From Blautia sp. An81 (GTDB lineage: Bacteria; Bacillota; Clostridia; Lachnospirales; Lachnospiraceae), in the NCBI RefSeq assembly GCF_002161285.1, contig NZ_NFHH01000011.1, forward strand, positions 1 through 64,000: a DNA stretch of 64,000 nucleotides, read 5' to 3'. A program made the position numbers and the translations under genes. How positions within the stretch are numbered: the first letter of the stretch is position 1; every line of letters starts with the position of its first letter. The notes under the pieces were generated by a model. That model had not been told where the DNA came from and searched no databases. It saw only the letters and a list, made by a program, of their open reading frames with translations. This document shows positions 42,795 to 51,970 of this stretch, in pieces.

Positions 42795-43751
42795 TTACTT
42801 CATAAGAAATTTTCCCAGATTTCTGTATAGCTCCATCTGTATTTTCAGATACTGCAAAGGCGAATCCGCCCGGAATTTTTTTCTTCTGTTTTTTAAAGAA
42901 ATCGTGACCCCGTTTTTCAGCCCCGCCACATACTCTCTCCCAAAGCCCTTTACGGTAAAAAAAGCAGTTTTAACAGCAAAGCCCAGAAGGAGCAGCGGAG
43001 AATTCCAGATGATCTGGAGAAGGGGCATATTTTTATAAATAAGATACACATTGTTTCTGGAAGAGTACCTGACCTTAAACAGATTATATCTGGATCCAGT
43101 GGTTCCGCTTCCTACATGAAGGACTTTTGCTTTGGGACAGAACCAGTTTTCATAGCCCAGGAGTTTTCCTCTGTATCCTATATCCATATCTTCCAGATAG
43201 GCAAAATGCTCTTCGTCAAACAGCCCAGTCTTATCTAAAAGTTCCCGGCGGTAGACAGCCGCCCCTGCACAGGATGCAAAAATTTTCTTTTCCCTCTCAT
43301 AGGCTTTTTCCTGCTTACCTTTTCCATCTGCAAAAGCCCAGCCCAGGGCGCAGTAATAGTTTCCCGCATCATCAATCTTATCCTTATTCTTCATCTGGAG
43401 CAGTTTTCCCTGGCAGGAAAAAGCTCTGGGTTTTTCTTCGATTGCCCGGATCAGTTCCCCTACAAAGTCTTTATCTGCAATGGTGTCATTATTGAGGAGT
43501 ATCACATAGGGACTGGAGGAATTTCTGATCCCCTCATTCACTGCTCCACAAAATCCTGTATTTTCCTTCAAGGCTATCAGTCTCACCCAAGGATATGCTT
43601 TCTCCACATACTCCTGGCTTCCATCCTGGGAACCGTTGTCTATCAGCAGTACCTCAAAATCCCGGAAGCTCTGTACTTTCATAGCTTCCAGGCAGTCTTT
43701 TAAATATCTTTTCCCATTATAATTAGGGATTATCACCGAAACCTTACACAT
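42795..43751 (-). CDS. GT2 glycosyltransferase, single domain
   Basis: 318 residues from ATG 43751, with AAAGGTAGGAAC upstream; the frame extends to 43793 but would overlap the preceding gene. N-terminus CKVSVIIPNYNGKRYLKDCL, then LLIDNGSQDGSQEYV, the metal motif VILLNNDTIAD and the acceptor-side FDEEHFAYLEDMDIGYRGKL, the pattern of dTDP-rhamnose and related wall-polymer transferases. The C-terminus has an amphipathic or membrane helix region (LLQIIWNSPLLLLGFAVKTA). It follows the 608-residue GT2 with an 11-base gap. Confidence 0.88.
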   Translation of the reverse strand: MCKVSVIIPNYNGKRYLKDCLEAMKVQSFRDFEVLLIDNGSQDGSQEYVEKAYPWVRLIALKENTGFCGAVNEGIRNSSSPYVILLNNDTIADKDFVGELIRAIEEKPRAFSCQGKLLQMKNKDKIDDAGNYYCALGWAFADGKGKQEKAYEREKKIFASCAGAAVYRRELLDKTGLFDEEHFAYLEDMDIGYRGKLLGYENWFCPKAKVLHVGSGTTGSRYNLFKVRYSSRNNVYLIYKNMPLLQIIWNSPLLLLGFAVKTAFFTVKGFGREYVAGLKNGVTISLKNRRKKFRADSPLQYLKIQMELYRNLGKFLMK

Positions 43752-43762
43752 GTTCCTACCTT

Positions 43763-45589
43763 TCAGTCTTTTGGGCGCAGAGAGTAATTCCACTTGGCAA
43801 GAGAAAGATTTTTATTGTAATAAGGATCTCCCTCCTTTAAAAGTTTCTCCCATCTGCAGCGCATAAATTCTATTTCTGTCTGAAATCTGCGTATTTTCTC
43901 TTTATTGTCTTCTGCCCCCCGGCTTTTTGATTCGTAATGATATAATTCTACATAGGGGTCATATACTACCAGATATCCCAGTTCCCTTACCCGCAGACAA
44001 AGGTCTACATCATTAAAAGCCACACTCAGAGTTTCCTCAAATCCCTGAACTGCTTCAAACACCTGTCTTTTCATCATCATACAGGCTGCCGTCACTGCAC
44101 TGAGGTCTTGTATGATGGAGGCTTTATGCATATAGCCAGACCTCTCTCTTGGCATATCCACAAACATATGGCCGGCAATTCCTCCAATGCCTATTACTGT
44201 TCCGGCATGCTGAATAGTGTTATTTCCATAATACAGCTTTGCACCTACAACTCCGGTGTCTTCTCTCTGGCAGAATCCCAGCATTTCCTCTATCCAGTCG
44301 GAAGTAATCACCTCTGTGTCATTATTAAGGAAAAGAAGATATTCCCCTTTTGCCTTCGAAGCCGCATAATTATTGATAGCAGAATAATTAAATTCTTTCT
44401 TCCATCTGAGAAGCCGTATTTTGGGATTCTCAGACAGCTGTCTGTAATAATCAAAAATTTCCTGAGAGGTACTGTTATTCTCCACAATGAGAATTTCGTA
44501 ATTACTGTATATGCTCCTTCCTAATATAGAAGTTATACACTTTTCCAGATCCTCTCTGGCATCTTTATTGGGAATGATAATGGAAACAAGGGGAGTGCCG
44601 ATAACCGGATACTTCACTCTGTAAAATCCATAGTCCTTTGTCTGTGTCACAGTTCCTGTAAGGCCGCTTCTTTTTAAATTGTCTTCTATTGCCCTTTTTC
44701 CAGCCTCAAAAGCATATAGCTTACTCTCCGGATTATCCGCAGTGGAGGACTCATGAGTCCTCCAGTGATAAAGGATTTCCGGTATATGGCAGATTTTCTC
44801 TGCTTTCTCTGTACAGCGGAAAATAAAGTCGTAATCCTGAGCACCGTCGTAGTCTCGGCGGAATCCTCCTGTTTTCTCCAGAATACTCTTTTTTACGACA
44901 AAAAAATGACAAATATAATTATTGGATCTTAACAGATCAGGGCTGAAATCCGGCTTCAGGTGGGGCTGAAAATGCTCCAGTTCCTCTCCTCTTACCTTAT
45001 CCTCATCTGTATAGATAACCTCTGTATCCGGCTCTCTCTCCAGAGCGCTGGCAACTTCATACAAAGCGTTGGGTGCCAGCAGGTCATCATGATCCAGCAG
45101 TCCTACATAGTCCCCTGTAGTCATTGCCAGAGCTTCATTGGTATTTTCTGCAATCCCCTTATTCTCCTCCAGTTTTTTCCACCGGATTCTTTCATCTTTC
45201 CTGGAATATTCCCTTAAAATATATTCCATTGAGGCATCCTTGGGACTGGCATTTACAATACAAAGTTCCCAATTTTCATAGGTCTGTTCCAATACTGAGT
45301 CCATCATCTGACGCAGAAACTTTTCCGGAGTCTGATAAGCCGGTACAGCTATACTAATCTTAGGCGGATTTTTCCATTTTCTTTTTCTCTGTTTTTCCAG
45401 TTCTTCCGGGTCCGGTCTGTATTCCTCATACCAGGGACCATAGGGTATCTCCTCAGGCTCAAAACGTTCATGAAGTCTTATCCAGAATTCTTTAAAACCA
45501 AAATGTTTCAGATAACGAAACCCCTTCTGAATGGTATATGGCGAAAGCCTCCCTAAAATTCTCCCCCATTCTAATTTTCCAGTAGGCAT
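43763..45589 (-). CDS. Two-domain GT2 glycosyltransferase (608 residues)
   Basis: Two GT-A domains in one chain. Domain 1 (about 75-310): KISIAVPAYQTPEKFLRQMM, GLLDHDDLLAPNALYEVASA, VIYTDEDKV, and RRDYDGAQDYDFIFRCTEKA with YHWRTHESST. Domain 2 (about 330-600): LVSIIIPNKDAREDLEKCIT, LLFLNNDTEVI, GAKLYYGNNTIQHAGTVIGI and VAFNDVDLCLRVRELGY. The tail GDPYYNKNLSLAKWNYSLR nearly matches those of the 802- and 827-residue enzymes, so the three are paralogues. This one lacks the N-terminal beta modules. Related bifunctional proteins extend polymers with two linkages. Confidence 0.9.
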   Translation of the reverse strand: MPTGKLEWGRILGRLSPYTIQKGFRYLKHFGFKEFWIRLHERFEPEEIPYGPWYEEYRPDPEELEKQRKRKWKNPPKISIAVPAYQTPEKFLRQMMDSVLEQTYENWELCIVNASPKDASMEYILREYSRKDERIRWKKLEENKGIAENTNEALAMTTGDYVGLLDHDDLLAPNALYEVASALEREPDTEVIYTDEDKVRGEELEHFQPHLKPDFSPDLLRSNNYICHFFVVKKSILEKTGGFRRDYDGAQDYDFIFRCTEKAEKICHIPEILYHWRTHESSTADNPESKLYAFEAGKRAIEDNLKRSGLTGTVTQTKDYGFYRVKYPVIGTPLVSIIIPNKDAREDLEKCITSILGRSIYSNYEILIVENNSTSQEIFDYYRQLSENPKIRLLRWKKEFNYSAINNYAASKAKGEYLLFLNNDTEVITSDWIEEMLGFCQREDTGVVGAKLYYGNNTIQHAGTVIGIGGIAGHMFVDMPRERSGYMHKASIIQDLSAVTAACMMMKRQVFEAVQGFEETLSVAFNDVDLCLRVRELGYLVVYDPYVELYHYESKSRGAEDNKEKIRRFQTEIEFMRCRWEKLLKEGDPYYNKNLSLAKWNYSLRPKD

Positions 45590-45646
45590 TACCCTTCACC
45601 TGCCTTTCCTGTTCTCATTCATCTGCTTATTCTAACACATTTTCTG

Positions 45647-45675
45647 TTTAAAGAAAACCTTTATTGTGCTATAAT
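45647..45675 (+). promoter_or_regulatory. Promoter of the D,D-carboxypeptidase gene
   Basis: TTTAAA (45647-45652) and TATAAT (45670-45675) with a 17-base spacer. The region 45590-45739 is a divergent promoter region shared with the GT2 gene on the other strand, and it holds no other gene. Confidence 0.7.
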
Positions 45676-45739
45676 GAGCGGGAACTGCCCTGACTGGGCC
45701 GCCTTTTCATATTTCATTTTATATAAAGGAGGAACTTTT

Positions 45740-46966
45740 GTGAAGAAAAATATATTGCTGAAGCCTCTTTGCTGTGTTCTGTCGGCTTTTATCCTTATGC
45801 TGAGCTCCTATTCTCCGGTGGAAGCAGCAGAATTTCCCGCAAGCTGGCCCCAATCCCCTGAAATCGCCGAAGAAACCGGTGTTCTGATGGAAGCCTCTAC
45901 AGGACAGATTCTATTTGATAAAGGAATGGACGAAATCCGTTATCCTGCCAGTACCACCAAGATCATGACGACTCTGCTGATCCTTGAAAATATAGAAGAC
46001 CTTAGCCAGACCGTAACCTTTACTGATGTGATCACTCCTGATCTGGAGCCCGGAAACTCTACGATAAACGCCCAGGTCGGAGAACAGCTTACAGTAGAGC
46101 AATGTCTCTACGCCATTATGCTGGCCTCTGCTAACGAGGTTTGCACCCAAATGGCCGTTTATGTGGCCGGATCTGTTGAAAATTTTGTAAGCATGATGAA
46201 CCAGCGAGCTTCTCAGCTGGGCTGTCAGAATACCCACTTTGTAAATGCCAATGGCCTGCCTGACCCCAATCACTATACTACTGCCCATGACTTAGCCTTG
46301 ATCCTGGCTGCAGCAATCCAAAACGAAGATTTCTGCCGTATCTCTGGCTCTGCCACTTACACGATTCCTGCCACCAACATGACTTCATCTCCCAGGAATC
46401 TTGAAAATTCAAATGCCCTTATCAACGATAGCGAATATCATTACGACGGTGTCATAGCGGGCAAAACAGGTCATACAGAGGCAGCCAAAAATACTCTGGT
46501 CACCGCCGCCGCCCGTGACGGCATGACTCTTGTATGTGTAGTTCTCCGTTCCGATGGTGAAAACCGTTTTATAGATACTGTCAGTCTTTTCAACTATGGA
46601 TTTGAAAATTTCCACCTTTCTCCAGTTTACTGGCTGAACAGCGAGGAACCTGCAGGATATGTGGTCCTGCCTAAAGGAGTGGAGAGCAATGTGCTCACTG
46701 TCAAAGACAGCGACAGTGGAGATACAAGGACACGTACTTATTCCTATCAGGGGGTAGATCTGTACAGTGCTCAGATCAGCCTTCCGGTAAGTTTTGAGCA
46801 GGAAGCAGATATCCCGTCCTCCTCCTTCTATCAAATCCGTGGATGGGATTATGTTCTGCCTGGCATGGGGGTAATTTTACTTATTCTATGTATATCAGAA
46901 ATTATAATTCTTATTTCCTTCGCTTCTAGGAAAAAGCCAAAAATTAAGAAAAAAAGAAGCGCATAA
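45740..46966 (+). CDS. dacF: D-alanyl-D-alanine carboxypeptidase (PBP5/DacF type)
   Basis: Trims the terminal D-Ala of peptidoglycan stem peptides outside the cell. 408 residues from GTG 45740, with AAGGAGGAACTTTT directly upstream. Signal peptide (about 1-30, ending VEAA), S11 peptidase motifs: Ser71-x-x-Lys74 in PASTTKIM, SAN in MLASANEVC and KTG in IAGKTGHTEAAK. A beta domain follows, and a C-terminal membrane anchor (VLPGMGVILLILCISEIIIL) with a basic end. It is on the opposite strand to the polysaccharide genes on both sides. Confidence 0.94.
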   Translation: MKKNILLKPLCCVLSAFILMLSSYSPVEAAEFPASWPQSPEIAEETGVLMEASTGQILFDKGMDEIRYPASTTKIMTTLLILENIEDLSQTVTFTDVITPDLEPGNSTINAQVGEQLTVEQCLYAIMLASANEVCTQMAVYVAGSVENFVSMMNQRASQLGCQNTHFVNANGLPDPNHYTTAHDLALILAAAIQNEDFCRISGSATYTIPATNMTSSPRNLENSNALINDSEYHYDGVIAGKTGHTEAAKNTLVTAAARDGMTLVCVVLRSDGENRFIDTVSLFNYGFENFHLSPVYWLNSEEPAGYVVLPKGVESNVLTVKDSDSGDTRTRTYSYQGVDLYSAQISLPVSFEQEADIPSSSFYQIRGWDYVLPGMGVILLILCISEIIILISFASRKKPKIKKKRSA

Positions 46967-46971
46967 CATAC

Positions 46972-47046
46972 AAAACAGGACCCTCTTTCACATTGGCTCC
47001 CGCCTGGCTTATTGCCTGCGTATATGGGAAAGAGTGGTCCTGTTTT
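46972..47046. terminator. Bidirectional terminator between dacF and the GT2 operon
   Basis: AAAACAGGACC and GGTCCTGTTTT are perfect outer arms, with CTCTTTC/GAAAGAG-type pairing inside. It lies between convergent stops at 46966 and 47053 and can stop both transcripts. Confidence 0.88.
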
Positions 47047-47052
47047 CTTTTT

Positions 47053-49461
47053 CTATTCATTTCTTTTTCTCAGAGAGCAGTCACTTCTGGCCAGACTCAG
47101 ATTTGGATTGTAATACGGATCTCCGTTTTTCAAGATTTTTCCCCAGCGTTTTTTGAATAGTTTTACCTCTTCTGAAAATCGCTTCTTATTTTCCGCATTT
47201 TTGTCAGAACCTCTGGTCAGCGATTCATAGTGATACATTTCCACGTAGGCATTATACACTACCAGCTTTCCAAGTTCTCTCATCCTCAGACAGTAATCAA
47301 TATCGTTAAAGGCAACCTGGAAATTCTCATCTAGCCCTTGAAGTCTAAAATACAGAGATTTCTTCGTCATCATACAGGCTGCTGTCACTGCACTTAAATC
47401 CTGAGTCGTTTGTGTACGCCCTGCATACACAAACTGGTCCTTTGGAAAATTATAAAAGATATGTCCTGCTGTCCTTGACGGGCCCATACCTATGATAACA
47501 CCGGCATGCTGGATTTTATCATTAGGATATAAAAGTTTTGCTCCTACAATACCTACATCCTCTCTCTGGCAATAACTGAGCATTTCTTCCATCCAGTTCT
47601 CTGTTATCACTTCTATGTCATTATTCAAAAGCAGCAAATATTCTCCTCTGGCTGATTCTGCTGCAAAGTTATTAATTCCTGAGTAGTTGAATTCTCCTTT
47701 CCATTCCAGAACTCTGATATTTTCATATTGTTCCTCTATCTGACGGTAATAATGGAAAATTTCTTCGCTTGTACTGTTATTCTCTACTATAATAATTTCA
47801 AAATTCCTGTATGTGGATTTCTTATAAATAGAAGAAACACATCTCTCCAAATCTTCCTTATGATCTTTGTTAGGAATAATAATAGAGATCAGGGGAGTTC
47901 CTTTAACAGTCAGTTCTGTTCTGTATCTTCCCCAATTTTCTGTCATACTCACCTTCCCGGGGATTCCCACCCGGTCATAATGAGCCTGTACAGCTGCTCT
48001 CCCCGCTTCATAAGCATACATCTTACTTTCTGGATTGCCAGCAGTAGAAGCCGGATGGTTTCTCCAATGGTACAGTATTTTGGGAACATGTCGAATATTA
48101 CGGGCCTGCTCACAACAGCGCAAGATAAAATCATAATCCTGAGCGCCATCATATTCTTTACGAAGCATTCCCACTTGCTCCAGTATCTCTCTTTTCACAA
48201 CAAAAATGTGGCAAATGTAATTATTACACCTAAGCATATCCAGATTAAAGTCCGGCTTAAAATGAGGATCAAAATAACGTTTCCCATCCATAGTCACCTT
48301 ATCTTCATCTGTATATACCACATCAGTCCCCGGATTCTCATTAATCTCTTTCACAATTTCATATAATGCATTCGGTGCTAAAGTATCATCATGGTCTGAA
48401 AACATGATGAAGTCTCCCTCTGCCAGTTCTATAGCTCTATTCGTATTTTCAGAGATCCCATCATTTTTCTCCAAAAGCCTATAGCATATGCGGCTGTCTT
48501 CCTTATAATTTTCTCGAATATAAGTGCCGACCTTTTCGTTGTCACTTCCATCAGCCAGACAAAGTTGAAAATTTTTGTAGGTCTGCGCCTGAACAGACTC
48601 TATCAGTTCTTTCAGATACTGAGTAGGCGTATTATAAAGCGGAATCACAATACTGATCAATGGCTCATAGGCAAAAACTTTTTTCCTTTGCTTTTCCAGC
48701 TCTTCTTCTCCTGCCATATTTTCCGGATACCATTTTGTATATGGATACGGACGATTCTTATATTCCTCTGCTTTTTTTACCAGTTTAAGAGCAAACCCAC
48801 CGGCGCCATGAAGTCTGAAATAACGAATTCCTTTTTGGTAGTAGGTTCCTATTCGTTCTCCCACCATTTTTCGCTTTAACAGGCTGATATAGCGGATAGC
48901 TCTGCAGCCCTGGGAAGAAAAGACCAGTCGTACTCCGCTTTCCTTTTCAAATGAAAACTCTAAAAAGAATCCGCTTTCTTTCCCTATATCAATCTCCTGA
49001 TACTGCTGCTGCACATCAGAACGGTTCACTCTCTCAATAGAAAATTCTATCCTCTCCCTGTTCTGGTTCTCAACATAGATCTCCAAAGGATGATGGTAAA
49101 CTGCCCACCCACTGATCATACATTTATGATTTTCAAAATCCACATCTACATAATCAATAAAATATTGGGGCATATTTTGTTTTTTCGCAATCTTCTCTGC
49201 TTTTTCTGAGAACCAGAGAACTCTTTTTTCCTCTTTTTTCCCATAAACATAAAGCTTTTTATACTCTTTTATATTCACGGGAATCTTTATATAGATTTCA
49301 GCCTTTCCATCTGCTTCTGTAAACTCTACTTCACTTACCCTTTGACGGTCCAGAAAAACCTCCGGTCTGTATTCCTGATTCCATGTTCCCTGGAGCAGAT
49401 ATTTATCTTTCTCTTTAAGGCTGAAACGTTCCTTTTCTACTTCCATTAACTCACGTTTCAT
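47053..49461 (-). CDS. Two-domain GT2 glycosyltransferase with N-terminal beta module (802 residues)
   Basis: Residues 1-230 are a beta-rich region holding one copy of a module (CMISGWAVYHHPLEIYVENQ, then RVNRSDVQQQY and KESGFFLEFSF). Two GT-A domains follow: LISIVIPLYNTPTQYLKELI with FSDHDDTLAPNALYE and VVYTDEDKV; then LISIIIPNKDHKEDLERCVS with LLLLNNDIEVI and VAFNDIDYCLRMRELGKL. The tail GDPYYNPNLSLARSDCSLR is nearly shared with the neighbours. It is the last gene of the wzm-started operon and ends at a bidirectional terminator. Confidence 0.9.
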   Translation of the reverse strand: MKRELMEVEKERFSLKEKDKYLLQGTWNQEYRPEVFLDRQRVSEVEFTEADGKAEIYIKIPVNIKEYKKLYVYGKKEEKRVLWFSEKAEKIAKKQNMPQYFIDYVDVDFENHKCMISGWAVYHHPLEIYVENQNRERIEFSIERVNRSDVQQQYQEIDIGKESGFFLEFSFEKESGVRLVFSSQGCRAIRYISLLKRKMVGERIGTYYQKGIRYFRLHGAGGFALKLVKKAEEYKNRPYPYTKWYPENMAGEEELEKQRKKVFAYEPLISIVIPLYNTPTQYLKELIESVQAQTYKNFQLCLADGSDNEKVGTYIRENYKEDSRICYRLLEKNDGISENTNRAIELAEGDFIMFSDHDDTLAPNALYEIVKEINENPGTDVVYTDEDKVTMDGKRYFDPHFKPDFNLDMLRCNNYICHIFVVKREILEQVGMLRKEYDGAQDYDFILRCCEQARNIRHVPKILYHWRNHPASTAGNPESKMYAYEAGRAAVQAHYDRVGIPGKVSMTENWGRYRTELTVKGTPLISIIIPNKDHKEDLERCVSSIYKKSTYRNFEIIIVENNSTSEEIFHYYRQIEEQYENIRVLEWKGEFNYSGINNFAAESARGEYLLLLNNDIEVITENWMEEMLSYCQREDVGIVGAKLLYPNDKIQHAGVIIGMGPSRTAGHIFYNFPKDQFVYAGRTQTTQDLSAVTAACMMTKKSLYFRLQGLDENFQVAFNDIDYCLRMRELGKLVVYNAYVEMYHYESLTRGSDKNAENKKRFSEEVKLFKKRWGKILKNGDPYYNPNLSLARSDCSLRKRNE

Positions 49462-49478
49462 TCTCTTCTCCCTTTATC

Positions 49479-51962
49479 TTACCACTTTAAAGTACAGTTG
49501 GAGTCTTCCAGAGTCAGATTTGGATTATAATAGGGATCTCCCTTATCCAAAATAGATTTCCAGCGTTTTCTAAACAGTCCTGCTTCGCGATTAAATCTTT
49601 CTTTCTTCTCCGGAGTATCTTCCAGTCCTCTGGATCTGGATTCATAGTGATATAGCTCTACAAACCCATGAAATACGATTGTTTTTCCCAGTTCTCGGAC
49701 TCTCAGACAATAATCCACATCATTAAACGCCACTTCAAAATTTTCATCAAAACCGCCGATATCCTCATGGACGCTGCGTTTTACCATCATACAGGCTGCA
49801 GTTACCGCACTTATATCCTGGGTAGAGTTTGCTCTTCCTCCATAAGTAAACTGCTTTCTGTCTACTCCGTAGAAAACATGACCTGCCGCATGATCTGCAC
49901 CCATTCCGATTACAACGCCGGCATGCTGTACCGTATCATTGGGATAATATAGTTTTGCACCTACAATCCCCACCTCTTCTCTCTGGCAATATCCCAGCAT
50001 CTCTTCCATCCACTCCGGCGTGATCACTTCAATATCATTATTCAAAAATATGAAAAAATCTCCTTGGGCATATTTCACACCGAAATTATTTATGGCAGCA
50101 TAATTAAAATGCTCTTTCCAATATAATACTTTTAGATTTTTTCTCGTCTGCTGTATCTGCTCATAGTATGCAAAAGTTTCCTGTTGGCTGCTGTTATTTT
50201 CCACTATAAGAATCTCGAAATTTTTATACGTACTTATTTCATAAATGGACTTTATACATCTGTCCAGGTCATCAATGTGATCCTTATTTGGTATGATAAT
50301 AGAAACCAGAGGCGTCCCTTTATGTTTGAGTTTGGAGCGGTACCTTCCCCAATAAGGAGTCATAGTCACTTCTGCATCCTGCTGGATTCTCTTATAATGG
50401 GCCTCCACTGCCTTTCTTCCATTTTCATAGGCATACATTTTACTGGCGGGATTTCCAGCCGTAGAATTAGGATGTGATCTCCAATGGTACAAAACTTTCG
50501 GAATATGATAAATACAGTTTGCCTTCTCGCAACATCTTAGAATAAAATCAAAATCCTGTGCTCCATCATACTCTTTCCTGAATTCGCCTATCTGATCCAC
50601 TATTTTTTTTGAAACTACAAAAATATGACAGATATAATTATTGCTCCTCAATAAATTCCAGTTAAAGTCCGGCTTAAAATGTGGATCAAAATATTCCTTT
50701 CCATCCATCGTCACCTTGTCTTCATCTGTATAAACGATATCGGGATGGCCGCCAGTATTTAAGGCCTTTACGATCTCATATAATGCGTTTACTTCCAGCA
50801 CATCATCATGGTCGCTGAGCATAATATATTCACCATCTGCCAATTTCAGAGCTGCATTGGTATTCTCCGAAATCCCTTCATTTTTTTCTAATCTTTTATA
50901 GACAATTCTTTTCTCTTTTTTGTACTTTTCCTGCAAAAATTTTTCAATCCGGTCATTTGGGCTTCCATCTGCAAAACAAAGCTGCCAGTTTGAATAGGTC
51001 TGTCCCACCACAGAACGTAATAGGTCGTCAAAGTAATTTAAAGGGGTGTTGTAAAGAGGTATCACAATACTGATTAAAGGTTCATAAGGAAAGCGAGTCT
51101 GTCTCTGCCTTTTTAACTCCTGCTTACTGGTCTTGTGCAGTTTTGCCCAATATCCATAACCCTGATTATTGGGATTCAGATTAATAGAAAGCTGTTTTTT
51201 AAATTCTTTCATTCCATGGGCACGTATAAACTGGTAATTACTCCTTAATTTCTTTGGCCCCAGCTGCTCGTAATATTTTCCCACCTTACTGTTACTGAAA
51301 TATAGCTTTTTGGCTGAAAGCACATATCTTGCTCTGGAGTCTTTACTTTTAAATGTCACCGCCACATTTCCATTTTCTAGACACTTTTTAGGAAATTTTA
51401 TAGTAAAACCGCTTTCCAATTCTGAATCTACAGAAAAGATGTCGTTAACGTCCGGTCTTATTTCTCTTTCACATGTAAATTCAATCTCATTGTCCTGGCT
51501 ATCCAGCACAAAAACAGGGCAGCGCTCTTTCTTGTAAAAGGCCCAGCCTTTTATTAGGACATAATCTTCCAGGATACATGCACTGTCTACATGATACTTT
51601 ATAAGATTTTTTATATACCTCTGCTTAATATCCTTCCATTCTCGCTGGAATACTTTTACGGTCTCCACAGAATCTGAAAATTTCACTTCTATTTCGCCCT
51701 TTTTTTCCCACAGCTTAGAAATATCGTCTATATAAATAATAAAGCCTAATTTTAATTCACTGTCTTCTATTTTTAAATATTTCTGAACATCTGGACGGTT
51801 TATCCAGGAGATTCTGTATGGAATATCCTGTCCACTGCTATCCTTAACCTCCGCAGTAATGGCGTTTCCCTTCTTGCTCCATATCCATCCTTTAATTTCA
51901 AATCTATTTTTTCCAGAACGGTTTACATCAGCTTCGTCGATGCACCAGCGCATAGTACTCAT
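49479..51962 (-). CDS. Two-domain GT2 glycosyltransferase with two N-terminal beta modules (827 residues)
   Basis: Residues 1-240 hold two copies of the beta module: FEIKGWIWSKKGNAITAEVK with NRPDVQKYL and LKLGFIIYI, then VLIKGWAFYKKERCPVFVLD with IRPDVNDIF and LESGFTIKF. The two GT-A domains are like those of the 802-residue neighbour (LSDHDDVLEVNALYEIVKAL, IVYTDEDKV; FIFLNNDIEVI, VAFNDVDYCLRVRELGK). Many stretches are identical between the two, so they arose by tandem duplication. It follows the kinase-like gene by 8 bases in the same operon. Confidence 0.9.
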   Translation of the reverse strand: MSTMRWCIDEADVNRSGKNRFEIKGWIWSKKGNAITAEVKDSSGQDIPYRISWINRPDVQKYLKIEDSELKLGFIIYIDDISKLWEKKGEIEVKFSDSVETVKVFQREWKDIKQRYIKNLIKYHVDSACILEDYVLIKGWAFYKKERCPVFVLDSQDNEIEFTCEREIRPDVNDIFSVDSELESGFTIKFPKKCLENGNVAVTFKSKDSRARYVLSAKKLYFSNSKVGKYYEQLGPKKLRSNYQFIRAHGMKEFKKQLSINLNPNNQGYGYWAKLHKTSKQELKRQRQTRFPYEPLISIVIPLYNTPLNYFDDLLRSVVGQTYSNWQLCFADGSPNDRIEKFLQEKYKKEKRIVYKRLEKNEGISENTNAALKLADGEYIMLSDHDDVLEVNALYEIVKALNTGGHPDIVYTDEDKVTMDGKEYFDPHFKPDFNWNLLRSNNYICHIFVVSKKIVDQIGEFRKEYDGAQDFDFILRCCEKANCIYHIPKVLYHWRSHPNSTAGNPASKMYAYENGRKAVEAHYKRIQQDAEVTMTPYWGRYRSKLKHKGTPLVSIIIPNKDHIDDLDRCIKSIYEISTYKNFEILIVENNSSQQETFAYYEQIQQTRKNLKVLYWKEHFNYAAINNFGVKYAQGDFFIFLNNDIEVITPEWMEEMLGYCQREEVGIVGAKLYYPNDTVQHAGVVIGMGADHAAGHVFYGVDRKQFTYGGRANSTQDISAVTAACMMVKRSVHEDIGGFDENFEVAFNDVDYCLRVRELGKTIVFHGFVELYHYESRSRGLEDTPEKKERFNREAGLFRKRWKSILDKGDPYYNPNLTLEDSNCTLKW

Positions 51963-51970
51963 TATAATTT

